Shown here piece by piece: positions 44,135 to 51,980 of a stretch of 64,000 nt of DNA. Each line of letters opens with the position of its first letter. Position 1 is the first letter of the stretch. The notes under the pieces are model-generated. The model did no database searches, was not told where the DNA came from, and worked only from the letters and a program-made list of their open reading frames with translations. A program made the translations under genes and the position numbers. This DNA is from DAOPYU01 sp942493245 (lineage in GTDB: Bacteria; Sumerlaeota; Sumerlaeia; UBA8349), in the NCBI GenBank assembly GCA_942493245.1, contig OW818685.1, positions 1-64,000 on the forward strand. The letters are read 5' to 3'.

Positions 44135-45367
44135 ATGACCGATGCCAAGCCTCCTGTCCCCGTTACCGGCCTTGGATGTCTGTGTGCGCCCGGCAATTCG
44201 CTGGATGCCGCGATGCAGGCGCTTTACTCCGGAAAACGCGAGCCGCGTCCACCCCGTCATATCGAGTCCGATCTTGAAAAAGTTTTCCCCGTCTTTGAAA
44301 TCGAGTCCGACCTGGTCCCCGAGATGGAGGCTCTGCGACGCTCGCCTGACTTCGCGGCGCTCGACTGGAGCGTGGTACCCACCCGCACCAACGCCCTGGC
44401 CCTGCTGGCCGCTGCCGAGGCCTTGCGCCAGGCGGGTCTCGACGCCGAAAGTCTTCGCCATCGCCGGGTGGGCGTGTGTGTGGGGACGACCGTTGGATGC
44501 ACGCTCAACGATGGGCCGTTTTACCGAGCCTGGCGCGCCGGACGCTTTCCCGCGTTCGACACGGTGGCCCGGTACCTGAACAACAACTCCGGTCTTTATC
44601 TGGCTCGGGCGCTGCGAGCCTCGGGGCCGGTCGCCACGCTGGCCAACGCCTGTTCCTCCGGCGCGGACGCCATCGGGCAGGCCCAGGCCTGGATTCGCAA
44701 TGGTTTGTGCGACCTCGTGGTGGCGGGAGGCGCCGATGAGCTTTCGCACGTGACCTATGTCGGCTTCGCCTCGTTGCTTATCACCTCTCCCGCGCCGTGC
44801 CGTCCCTTTGATCGCGACCGGGATGGGTTGAACCTGGGGGAAGGGGCGGGATTTGTTGTTTTAGAGAGCGCGCAATCCGTCACCGAGCGGGGCAAGACGC
44901 CACTGGCGATGGCCGTTGGGTATGCCTCCCGCGCCGACGCGCACCACCCCACCGCGCCCCACCCCGAAGGGCGTGGCCTGCGAGGCGCGATCATGGCGGC
45001 TCTGCGCGACGCGGGCCTGACCCTCGAAGACGTGGATTTTGTCAACGCTCACGGAACCTCGACGCCTGAGAATGACCGGGTCGAGGGTGCGCTGATGACG
45101 GCCCTGTTGCGTCCGGGCGTTCCCGTGGTGTCCACCAAGGCCTACACCGGCCACTCCCTGGGCGCCGCAGGCGGCATCGAGGCGGCCCTGACCGTGCGCG
45201 CCCTGCTCGACCAGCGCCTGCCCGCCACCGCCGGGTTCGAGAACCTCGATCCCGACTGCGGTCTCACGCCGACAACCGCCAACACCCCGCTTTCGGCCCG
45301 GGTGGGGATGTCCAACTCCCTGGCGTTTGGGGGCACCAATTCCGTCCTTCTTTTCCGCGGTGTTTGA
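44135..45367 (+). CDS. Beta-ketoacyl-ACP synthase (FabF-like)
   Basis: This 410-residue condensing enzyme has the full Cys-His-His triad: Cys173 (ANACSSGADA), His306 (VNAHGTSTPEND) and His340 (YTGHSLGAAGG). It extends acyl chains on an acyl carrier protein, probably the one encoded just upstream. Family landmarks near the start are VPVTGLGCLCAPGNSL. ATG 44135 is the natural start, but the open frame continues upstream through the MITE-like element to 43862. The GAGGAG in the element's terminal repeat is about 22 bases away, too far for an ideal ribosome site. The insertion may have replaced the original leader. It belongs functionally with the GT2, acyltransferase and ACP genes. Confidence 0.88.
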   Translation: MTDAKPPVPVTGLGCLCAPGNSLDAAMQALYSGKREPRPPRHIESDLEKVFPVFEIESDLVPEMEALRRSPDFAALDWSVVPTRTNALALLAAAEALRQAGLDAESLRHRRVGVCVGTTVGCTLNDGPFYRAWRAGRFPAFDTVARYLNNNSGLYLARALRASGPVATLANACSSGADAIGQAQAWIRNGLCDLVVAGGADELSHVTYVGFASLLITSPAPCRPFDRDRDGLNLGEGAGFVVLESAQSVTERGKTPLAMAVGYASRADAHHPTAPHPEGRGLRGAIMAALRDAGLTLEDVDFVNAHGTSTPENDRVEGALMTALLRPGVPVVSTKAYTGHSLGAAGGIEAALTVRALLDQRLPATAGFENLDPDCGLTPTTANTPLSARVGMSNSLAFGGTNSVLLFRGV

Positions 45368-45628
45368 ACCGGAAAACCGATGGGGAGCGCCAGCGCGCGA
45401 TCTTTCTTTCAGGCAGGCTGGAACGCCATTCGACCGTGAAACGGCCTCCTCTGGAAACTGAAACCGGAAGGTGTTTCGCATTTGGACTTGCCTCCGGCTA
45501 TTTTGCGCTTGTGTCTCGGTCGTTTTCCCGGCAAACTGCCTCATAATTTCCTCGGCTTACGGGCGAGGCTGTTCGAGTTTTTTTGAAAATGGGGAAAACC
45601 CCATGTGCGAAGGGAGAGACCAACGGCC

Positions 45629-46630
45629 ATGAAAATGAAGAAATTTCTCAACGATCCAAACAACCTGACGGTGGAATTGCTGGAAGGCTATGCCAAGGCA
45701 TACTCGGACAAGGTCCGCATTGTCTCGGAGAAGATTGTCGTGCGTGCTCAGCCCAAATCGCAAGACAAGGTCGCTATCCTGACCATCGGCGGCGCGGGTC
45801 ACGAACCCGCCCTGAGTGGGTTTGTGGGCGAAGGGATGCTCGACGTGAGCGTGGTGGGGGATGTTTTCGCCGCGCCGGGCGCGCCGAAAGTTCTCGAAGC
45901 GCTGAAGATGCTCAAGCGCGACGCCGGCATCTTGTTTGTCGTGCTGAATCACGCGGGCGACGTCATGAGCGCCAACATGGCCCTGAAACTGGCCGAGCGC
46001 GAGGGGATCAAGGTGCGCATGCTCCTGACCCACGAGGACATCAGCGCGGGTCTCGACACGCCGGTCGAGGACAAGCGCGGCCTGGCTGGATGTATTCCGC
46101 TTTACAAGGTGGCGGGCGCGGCGGCGGAAGCGGGCAAGAGCCTCGATGAGGTTTATGACATTGCCAGCCGTTTCAACGAGCAGATGGCCACCCTGGCCGT
46201 CGCCATGACCGGCGCCACCCACCCGCAGAATGGCGCGGTGCTCTCGGAACTGGCCGACGACGAGATGGAAATCGGCATGGGGCAGCACGGCGAGGCGGGC
46301 GGCGGACGCTCGAAAATCCTGACGGCGGACGAAACCGCCAACCGCATGATCGCGCCGCTGTTCGAGGCCGTCAAAGGCCAGACGGGCGATACGATGCTGC
46401 TGATTGTCAATGGTGTGGGCGCCACGACCCTGATGGAGATGTTTCTGGTGTACCGCCGCGCGGCCGCTTGGCTCGAAGAGAAAGGGTGCTGTGTCGTCAA
46501 CGGTCTGGTGGACGAAATTCTCACCGTACAGGAAATGGCCGGTTTTCAGATGATTCTCTGCAAACTCGACGCCGACCACGTCCAGTGGCTTAAAGAACCG
46601 TGCAACACGCCGTACTGGACCGCGCGCTGA
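45629..46630 (+). CDS. dhaK: Dihydroxyacetone kinase subunit DhaK
   Basis: This 333-residue protein is the substrate-binding kinase subunit that holds a short ketose covalently on a histidine. Landmarks are GGAGHEPALSGFVGEGMLDVSVVGDVF, the NHAGDVMSAN segment holding the catalytic Asp, and MGQHGEAG with His220 as the expected hemiaminal residue. ATG 45629 is chosen because GGGAGAG precedes it; upstream residues in frame are not family-like. It is followed at 31 bases by dhaL and then an LsrF-like aldolase. No dhaM or PTS gene is present, so phosphate probably comes from ATP bound to DhaL. The substrate may be dihydroxyacetone or another ketose such as erythrulose. Confidence 0.92.
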   Translation: MKMKKFLNDPNNLTVELLEGYAKAYSDKVRIVSEKIVVRAQPKSQDKVAILTIGGAGHEPALSGFVGEGMLDVSVVGDVFAAPGAPKVLEALKMLKRDAGILFVVLNHAGDVMSANMALKLAEREGIKVRMLLTHEDISAGLDTPVEDKRGLAGCIPLYKVAGAAAEAGKSLDEVYDIASRFNEQMATLAVAMTGATHPQNGAVLSELADDEMEIGMGQHGEAGGGRSKILTADETANRMIAPLFEAVKGQTGDTMLLIVNGVGATTLMEMFLVYRRAAAWLEEKGCCVVNGLVDEILTVQEMAGFQMILCKLDADHVQWLKEPCNTPYWTAR

Positions 46631-46661
46631 AAGCGGCCAGATACTGCCAGGAGGGGTAAAA

Positions 46662-47291
46662 ATGAGAAATACTTTGGATCGGGATATTTTTAAACGGATG
46701 GTGGCCGAGGCTCTGGCGACCATTCGGGAACGTGAGGCGGACCTCTCGGCGCTCGATGCGGCGACGGGCGACGGCGACCACGGTACGGCGATGGTGGCCG
46801 CCCTGGGCGCCGCGGCCCAGGCCGCCGATGCCGAAACGCCGTTCAAACAGATGCTTTTCGATATGGGCTGGGCGGCGATGGGAGAAGCCTCGGGTTCCAC
46901 GAGCACGCTCATCGGCGCCTTGTTCATGGGCATGAGCGATGGTCTTCAGCAGAACGATGCGGAACTGGACGCCGCTGGGGTGGCGAACATGTTTGCCGCC
47001 GCGCTCGCCAGTGTGCGCCAGCAGACCAAGGCCGACGTGGGCGACAAAACCCTGATGGACGCCCTGATTCCGGCCATCGAAGCGCTCCAGGCCGCGAAGG
47101 AACAGGGGATCTCCTCGATGCTCGAAAAAGCGACCAGCGCGGCGACTCAGGGCGCTCAAAATACAAAAGATCTGGTGGCCAAGTTCGGTCGCGCCCGCAA
47201 TCTGGGCGAGCGCTGCATCGGACATCTGGACGCGGGCGCCACGTCCATCTCCCTGATCTTCGAATCGTTCGCCAATACGTTTGCGTCTTGA
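46662..47291 (+). CDS. dhaL: Dihydroxyacetone kinase subunit DhaL
   Basis: This 209-residue helical-barrel subunit binds the nucleotide. The metal-coordinating motif LDAATGDGDHGTAM lies near residue 31; GEASGSTSTLIGALF and VGDKTLMDAL follow, and ARNLGERCIGHLDAGATS near the C-terminus is characteristic. It works with DhaK to phosphorylate a ketose. The ribosome site AGGAGGGG lies just before ATG 46662. In PTS-linked systems DhaL keeps ADP permanently; without DhaM it is more likely to exchange ATP here. Confidence 0.92.
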   Translation: MRNTLDRDIFKRMVAEALATIREREADLSALDAATGDGDHGTAMVAALGAAAQAADAETPFKQMLFDMGWAAMGEASGSTSTLIGALFMGMSDGLQQNDAELDAAGVANMFAAALASVRQQTKADVGDKTLMDALIPAIEALQAAKEQGISSMLEKATSAATQGAQNTKDLVAKFGRARNLGERCIGHLDAGATSISLIFESFANTFAS

Positions 47292-47363
47292 AAAAACTGG
47301 GGCGCTGGCGCAAATGCCCACGCGCCCGAAAAACGACCACACACAGAAGGGAAGGACTCTCCC

Positions 47364-48302
47364 ATGGCCGATGCTGACGGGAATATCAACGCGAAAACCT
47401 ATGGAATCGGAATCCCGCAGAAATGCGACGGTTTCTTTTTGAAAGGCTCGAACAATCTGGACTGGGGCGTCAAGGACCGCCTGCGCCGTATCTTCAACCC
47501 GCAGAGCGGCCACTCGGTCATGCTCGCTTTCGACCACGGCTACATCATGGGGCCGACCTCCGGCCTCGAACGGATGGATCTGACCATCGTCCCCCTGATC
47601 GAGTACGCAGACTGCATCATGTGTACCCGCGGCGCCCTGCGCACCATCGTCCCCCCCACGTCGAACAAGCCCGTCAGTCTGCGCTACTCGGCCGGCTCGA
47701 CCGTCTTGACCGATCTGAACGACGAGTGCGTGATGGACATTGAGGAGGCGATCCGCCTGAACGCCTCGATGCTCGCCGTCATGGTGGCCATCGGCAGCCA
47801 GTTCGAAGCGCTGACGATCCGCAACCTGGTGGACACGATTGATCTAGGCAACCGGTTCGGCATCCCGACCCTCGGCGTGACCGCCGTGGGCAAGGATCTG
47901 GTCCGCGACGCCCGCTACCTGGCGATGGCCTCGCGCGTGTGCGCCGAAAACGGCGCGCATGTGGTCAAGACCTACTACTGCGAGAAAGATTTCGAGCAGG
48001 TGACGTCCACGTGCCCGGTGCCGATCGTGATCGCCGGGGGCAAGAAACTCCCCGAACTCGAAGCGCTCGACATGGCCTATAGCGCCATCCAGCAGGGCGC
48101 GGCGGGCGTGGACATGGGCCGCAACGTCTTCCAGGCCGACGACCCGATCACCATGATCAAAGCCGTGCGCGGCGTGGTTCACGACGGCCTGAAGCCCAAA
48201 GAGGCCTACGACCTCTACCTCACGTTGGCCCCGAAAGCGGCCAAGGCCAAACCCTCCACTGCCAAAGCGAAGGCTCCGGCGAAAAAAGGCGCGAAGAAGT
48301 AA
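47364..48302 (+). CDS. LsrF-like class I aldolase/thiolase
   Basis: The 312-residue TIM-barrel protein closely resembles LsrF, which cleaves phosphorylated AI-2 to acetyl-CoA and dihydroxyacetone phosphate. Shared blocks are LDWGVKDRLRRIFNP, VMLAFDHGYIMGPTSGLERMD, MCTRGALRTIVPP, VKTYYCEKDFEQV with Schiff-base Lys202, IVIAGGKKLPELEAL and GVDMGRNVFQADDPI. A C-terminal Lys/Ala-rich tail (about 25 residues) is extra. With dhaK and dhaL upstream, the set looks like phosphorylation then cleavage of a short ketose or AI-2-like molecule. No lsrB, lsrR or lsrK is in the window, so AI-2 processing is only one option. A strong terminator follows. Confidence 0.88.
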   Translation: MADADGNINAKTYGIGIPQKCDGFFLKGSNNLDWGVKDRLRRIFNPQSGHSVMLAFDHGYIMGPTSGLERMDLTIVPLIEYADCIMCTRGALRTIVPPTSNKPVSLRYSAGSTVLTDLNDECVMDIEEAIRLNASMLAVMVAIGSQFEALTIRNLVDTIDLGNRFGIPTLGVTAVGKDLVRDARYLAMASRVCAENGAHVVKTYYCEKDFEQVTSTCPVPIVIAGGKKLPELEALDMAYSAIQQGAAGVDMGRNVFQADDPITMIKAVRGVVHDGLKPKEAYDLYLTLAPKAAKAKPSTAKAKAPAKKGAKK

Positions 48303-48340
48303 GGGGCAATGGCTCGATATTTCGAATGCTTTCAGTTCTG

Positions 48341-48376
48341 TCCGGGGGTAGAAGAGATTCTGCCCCCGGATTTTTT
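48341..48376 (+). terminator. Rho-independent terminator of the dhaK-dhaL-lsrF operon
   Basis: Arms TCCGGGGGTAGAA (48341-48353) and TTCTGCCCCCGGA (48358-48370), with one mismatch, enclose a four-base loop and are followed by TTTTTT. They start 38 bases after the aldolase stop. Confidence 0.93.
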
Positions 48377-48461
48377 CTATCCCAAATCCAACCCGTACCC
48401 CCTCCGAACTATGTGACCCACCCGCTGTTTTAACTTCGGCCAAAACCGCAGTAACAGCACG

Positions 48462-48486
48462 TTTTTTGTGAAATATTCACAAAAAA
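48462..48486. promoter_or_regulatory. Perfect palindrome, likely operator upstream of RloAB
   Basis: TTTTTTGTGAA (48462-48472) and TTCACAAAAAA (48476-48486) are perfect 11-bp arms around ATA. The palindrome ends four bases before the -35 hexamer of the RloA promoter, a typical position for a dimeric regulator. No regulator gene is adjacent. Confidence 0.65.
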
Positions 48487-48490
48487 TAGG

Positions 48491-48518
48491 TTGACTTCTT
48501 GTTTCTGGGGTCTATCAT
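48491..48518 (+). promoter_or_regulatory. Sigma-70-type promoter giving a probable leaderless RloA transcript
   Basis: TTGACT (48491-48496), a 16-base spacer, and TATCAT (48513-48518). The ATG of the ATPase gene begins at 48525, only six bases after the -10 box, where transcription would normally start. No ribosome-binding site fits between them. Confidence 0.7.
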
Positions 48519-48524
48519 ATCGTT

Positions 48525-49835
48525 ATGTTGATCGAATTCAAAGTATCCAACTTCCGCTCCATTCGTGAGCAACAAACCTTCAGCCTCGTGGCGTCGAATG
48601 CCGACAAGGACCTGCCGGGATGCGTTATCGAACGCAATCTTCCGGGTCTCTCCAAACTCAAGTTCCTCAAAGGAGCGGCTCTCTACGGCGCCAACGCTTC
48701 CGGCAAATCGAATGTGCTGGATGCCATCCGGTTCCTGAAAAAGTTTGTGGAGACATCGGCTACTGAAATGAAGCCCGGAGACCCGACCGGTACGACTCCC
48801 TTCAAATTGGATGCCGAGTCGGCTTCAAAACCCTCCTCCTTCGAAATCACGTTTGTGGCGGAGGAAGTTCGGTATCAATTTGGCCTCTCGGTCACCCCCA
48901 CGCGAGTCACCGAAGAATATCTGGTGGCATATCCCAAAGGCTTGGCCCAGCGGTGGTACCATCGGACCTACAATGAGGAGAAACACACCTACGAGTGGGG
49001 AAAATCCGCCTCAGCATTCAAACACGACAAGGATCTCCAGGAAAAAACGCGTGAAAACTCGCTCTTTCTTTCTGTGGGACCGCAATTCAATCACCCGCAA
49101 CTCACGCCTGTGTTCAATTGGTTCATGAATAATCTCCGTTTTCTTGATCTTGGAAAGAATGACTTCCTTTACGATTCATTGACAGCAGTGATACTTTCCG
49201 AATCCCCAAGTTCTCATAGTTACTTTCTATCCCTCTTGAAAAATGCGGACATTGGAATTGTAGATATCCTTGTTGAGAAGGGAGAGGTAAATATTGAGAT
49301 GGTTAAAAAACTTCTTAAGATGGACGACATGTCCTCAGTACAGATTGCGGACATCCGAAAAAAACTGGTGGACACTCCCTTCTTCAGGGACATGAAGATT
49401 CAACTTGCCCACCAAACTGAAAGTATCGAGCCAGTCCTTTTTGATATGGAGGATGAGTCTGAAGGGACGCGGCGTTATTTCGAACTGATTGGGCCTTTGC
49501 TTGCTTTTCTTGCTCATGGAGACATTTTCTTCATTGATGAGATCGAAGCCAGCTTGCATCCTCTTTTGGTAAAAGGTCTGATTCAACTTTTGTTTGATGG
49601 GAAAATTAATAATGAAGACGCGCAGGTTGTTTTCACAACCCACAATCCTCTTTTGCTGGATGGTGATCTTCTGCGCCGGGATCAGATCTGGTTCACGGAG
49701 AAAACTCAAGCCGGTACAACCCATCTCTACCCTCTGACCGATTATAGTCCCCGGAAAGATGAAGCGCTGGCCAAAGGGTACCTGGCGGGGCGATATGGCG
49801 CCATTCCGTACATCCCGGAAGGGTTGTTGCGATGA
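48525..49835 (+). CDS. AAA-family ATPase, RloA/AbiLi-like defence protein
   Basis: This 436-residue ABC-type AAA ATPase is related to the AAA_15/RecF-OLD group. Landmarks are IEFKVSNFRSI at the N-terminus, Walker A YGANASGKSN (Lys61), an ABC-signature-like ESEGTRRYFEL (near residue 306), Walker B IFFIDEIEASLHP (Asp338/Glu339) and the switch FTTHNPLLLD. Its stop overlaps the next ATG (ATGA), and the next gene encodes RloB. This ATPase-RloB pair is known from abortive infection systems such as AbiL and from Rlo genes in type I restriction loci. The gene is visibly more A+T-rich than its flanks, suggesting transfer. ATG 48525 sits at the expected transcription start. Confidence 0.9.
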   Translation: MLIEFKVSNFRSIREQQTFSLVASNADKDLPGCVIERNLPGLSKLKFLKGAALYGANASGKSNVLDAIRFLKKFVETSATEMKPGDPTGTTPFKLDAESASKPSSFEITFVAEEVRYQFGLSVTPTRVTEEYLVAYPKGLAQRWYHRTYNEEKHTYEWGKSASAFKHDKDLQEKTRENSLFLSVGPQFNHPQLTPVFNWFMNNLRFLDLGKNDFLYDSLTAVILSESPSSHSYFLSLLKNADIGIVDILVEKGEVNIEMVKKLLKMDDMSSVQIADIRKKLVDTPFFRDMKIQLAHQTESIEPVLFDMEDESEGTRRYFELIGPLLAFLAHGDIFFIDEIEASLHPLLVKGLIQLLFDGKINNEDAQVVFTTHNPLLLDGDLLRRDQIWFTEKTQAGTTHLYPLTDYSPRKDEALAKGYLAGRYGAIPYIPEGLLR

Positions 49836-50524
49836 TTCCTCCCCCATCGCGGAATCGGAAGGGTCCCAATTACCGGCGAGAGAAACCTCTCCATCTGCTG
49901 TCCGGAAAGAAATTTCTGATTGTAACCGAGGGGGAGAAAACCGAGCCGAACTATTTCAAAAAGTTGCGGGTGCGTCTCGGTTTGAAGACCATTGACGTGG
50001 AAATCGTTCATCCGGAAGGAACCGATCCCAGAGCATTGGTCTGTGAAGCAATCAGACTCAGATCCAAAAGAGAAAATGAAGCCAAAAAGCGATTCGATCG
50101 GGTCAAATACGACGAGGTGTGGGTCGTCTTCGACTTGGAAAAGATCCACGACGAACGGCGTCTTCTTGCCCGGGAGGCGATAGACCAGGCAAAAGCCCAA
50201 AACATCCGGGTGGCCTATTCCGATCCGAGTTTCGAGTACTGGTTGCTGCTTCATGAAGAATACACCGCGTCCGAGTTTAACGGGAGTAACGAGGTCATCG
50301 TACGTCTGAAAAAATACTTTCAAGAGTATGCGAAAAACCAGGAGTTCCCTCCAGAATTCATAGAAAAGATCCCGACAGCGGTCACCCACACGGAACGGTG
50401 TCGCCAGCATCACAAGACATCAACTGGAAGGGACGGAATGGATCGAAATCCCTACACAGACGTGGATTGCCTGGTACGAAGCGTGAATGAATCCGCTCGG
50501 CCAGAATCTCGATTCCCCTTATAG
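49832..50524 (+). CDS. rloB: RloB family protein (AbiLii-like effector)
   Basis: This 230-residue protein has a Toprim-like RloB domain. FLIVTEGEKTEPNYF near residue 32 carries the catalytic-type Glu, and VWVVFDLEKIHDE near residue 92 carries the acidic pair. AYSDPSFEYWLLLH completes the family signature. RloB-type proteins are presumed nucleases activated by the partner ATPase during phage infection; that mechanism is inference here. It overlaps the ATPase gene by four bases. The C-terminal 40 residues are basic and less conserved-looking. Confidence 0.9.
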   Translation: MIPPPSRNRKGPNYRREKPLHLLSGKKFLIVTEGEKTEPNYFKKLRVRLGLKTIDVEIVHPEGTDPRALVCEAIRLRSKRENEAKKRFDRVKYDEVWVVFDLEKIHDERRLLAREAIDQAKAQNIRVAYSDPSFEYWLLLHEEYTASEFNGSNEVIVRLKKYFQEYAKNQEFPPEFIEKIPTAVTHTERCRQHHKTSTGRDGMDRNPYTDVDCLVRSVNESARPESRFPL

Positions 50525-50811
50525 TCTTTATCCCTCCCACATGGCGCGAAAAACCAGAATTCGGCGCATTCCGCCGCCAATCTTTTTCCTTCAGTTCAAA
50601 CAGAAATCGCCAACCTCTTATAAATCAGCATTCTGCGGCATTACTGATTTGGCGTTTCGCTTGGAACACGTTTTGCATATCGGAAGAATGGGCCATCCGG
50701 GAAAAGGGGCGACCACCCAGAAATGGGATCGGAATCCTTGCTCTGAGGCGGGGAAACGGGTATCCTCGGGCGGGTTGGACGAGTTCAAAATTGAGCGATG
50801 GAGCGAGTGAA

Positions 50812-51036
50812 ATGTGGACGTTTCTTACGATTGTGGTTTTGGGTGGCTTTGCGGTTGATGCCTACAAGACGAGTCTGAAAAGAAACCAGATGAAATCGAA
50901 CGACTTGGAATTGCTGCGGGCTTTGACGGAACGGGTGTCGAGTATCGAACAGCGCATGACAAATATCGAGACGATCGTGCTGGACCTCGAAAAGCGCTCG
51001 AAGTTCGATCAGAATCTGTCGCGCCGGGACGCCTGA
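50812..51036 (+). CDS. Small membrane coiled-coil protein, PspB-like in layout
   Basis: The 74-residue product has one N-terminal transmembrane helix (WTFLTIVVLGGFAV, residues 2-15), a basic stretch (KTSLKRNQMK) and a heptad-like coiled coil (LLRALTERVSSIEQRMTNIETIVLDLEKR). Layout resembles phage shock protein B, but no sequence signature proves it. A GGAGCGAG site precedes ATG 50812. It lies between the RloAB pair and the HEPT-MNT pair. The 287 bases before it contain no clear gene. Function unknown; a membrane sensor in the defence island is possible. Confidence 0.6.
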   Translation: MWTFLTIVVLGGFAVDAYKTSLKRNQMKSNDLELLRALTERVSSIEQRMTNIETIVLDLEKRSKFDQNLSRRDA

Positions 51037-51148
51037 CCTTTTTAATTGTATTTTGGAGGGGAATGGTGTGGAGTGAGCAAACGGCGGGGGAGAAAACAGT
51101 AAAACCAGCATGGACCGGATTCTGACGGTTGGGGCCGGGGGGAAAAGT

Positions 51149-51565
51149 ATGGCGTTGGATGTTCGGTGGGAACAGCGGTTTCAGAATTTCGAGAGGGCGA
51201 CGGCGTTGTTGCGCGAGCCATTCGCGCGGGATGTGGAATCGTTGTCGGCGCTCGAGAAAGAAGGGGTCGTGCAGCGTTTCGAATTTTCGTCCGAACTGGC
51301 GTGGAAGACATTGAAGGACTACCTGGAGCATGAGGGGAAGGCGATGGCCCCGGTGACGCCTCGAACGGTGATCAAAGAGGCGTTTGCGGCGCAGATTCTG
51401 CCGGACGGTCAGGTGTGGATTGATATGCTGAACCACCGCAATCTGTTGTCCCACACGTATGATGTCCAAACCTTCGAGGCGGGGGTGTTGGCGATTCGGG
51501 ACCGCTACCTGCCGGCAATGGAGTCGCTGCGCGAATGGCTTCGGGGACGGAGAGAAACGCAATGA
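51149..51565 (+). CDS. HEPT-domain toxin (nucleotidyltransferase substrate-binding family)
   Basis: This 138-residue all-helical HEPT protein has the motif RNLLSHTY: Arg97, His102 and Tyr104 fit the R-x4-H-x-Y active site of HEPT RNase toxins. Start 51149 follows GGGGGGAAAAG; the frame is open upstream without a better site. Its stop overlaps the ATG of the MNT gene (ATGA). In type VII systems of this kind the MNT partner inactivates HEPT by adding AMP to the Tyr. EFSSELAWKTLKDYLEHEG is typical of the family. Confidence 0.9.
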   Translation: MALDVRWEQRFQNFERATALLREPFARDVESLSALEKEGVVQRFEFSSELAWKTLKDYLEHEGKAMAPVTPRTVIKEAFAAQILPDGQVWIDMLNHRNLLSHTYDVQTFEAGVLAIRDRYLPAMESLREWLRGRRETQ

Positions 51566-51861
51566 GAGGCGGCGGGTTGAGCGAGTCGGAATGGGAACTG
51601 ATCGTGGGGATTCTGTCGCGTCACGCATCGGTGCGGGGCGCGTTGTTGTTTGGTTCGCGGGCAAAGGGAACGGCCCGCGCGTCGTCGGATGTGGATCTGG
51701 CGCTCGAGGGGGTCGAGGATCCGCTCGAGGCGGAAGCGATCGCAAGTGAACTGGACGATCTGGCGCTCCCCTATCATTTCGACGTGGAGGCGCTTGGAGC
51801 CATTCGGTCGCGGGCGCTGGTGGAGCACATCGCGCGCGTGGGCCTGCGGATTTATGGGTAA
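51562..51861 (+). CDS. MNT-domain nucleotidyltransferase antitoxin
   Basis: This 99-residue minimal nucleotidyltransferase has the full catalytic motif GS-x10-D-x-D: Gly31, Ser32, Asp43 and Asp45 in FGSRAKGTARASSDVDLAL. A GGAGAG site lies inside the end of the HEPT gene and the two overlap by four bases, so translation is coupled. It is expected to neutralise the upstream HEPT toxin by adenylylation. A two-way hairpin terminator follows at 51910. Confidence 0.91.
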   Translation: MRGGGLSESEWELIVGILSRHASVRGALLFGSRAKGTARASSDVDLALEGVEDPLEAEAIASELDDLALPYHFDVEALGAIRSRALVEHIARVGLRIYG

Positions 51862-51909
51862 ATCGGCCCGGGAACGGGAAATTCGGCTCATCTGACGACA
51901 CAAAAAAAG

Positions 51910-51956
51910 AAGACCCGGCACCGGGCGGCTCAACGCGCGCCCCGGGGCCGGGTCTT
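51910..51956. terminator. Two-way terminator between MNT and PQQ-like gene
   Basis: Arms AAGACCCGGC (51910-51919) and GCCGGGTCTT (51947-51956) are flanked by an A-run on the left and TTTCATTTC on the right. The hairpin lies between convergent genes and could stop transcription from both sides. Confidence 0.75.
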
Positions 51957-51980
51957 TCATTTCTTCCATGCTTCAGGTTC

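Noticed and set aside
45605..45628. Earlier GTG start for dhaK
   Set aside because: The residues before the Met at 45629 are not family-like, and the GGGAGAG ribosome site lies between the two start points.
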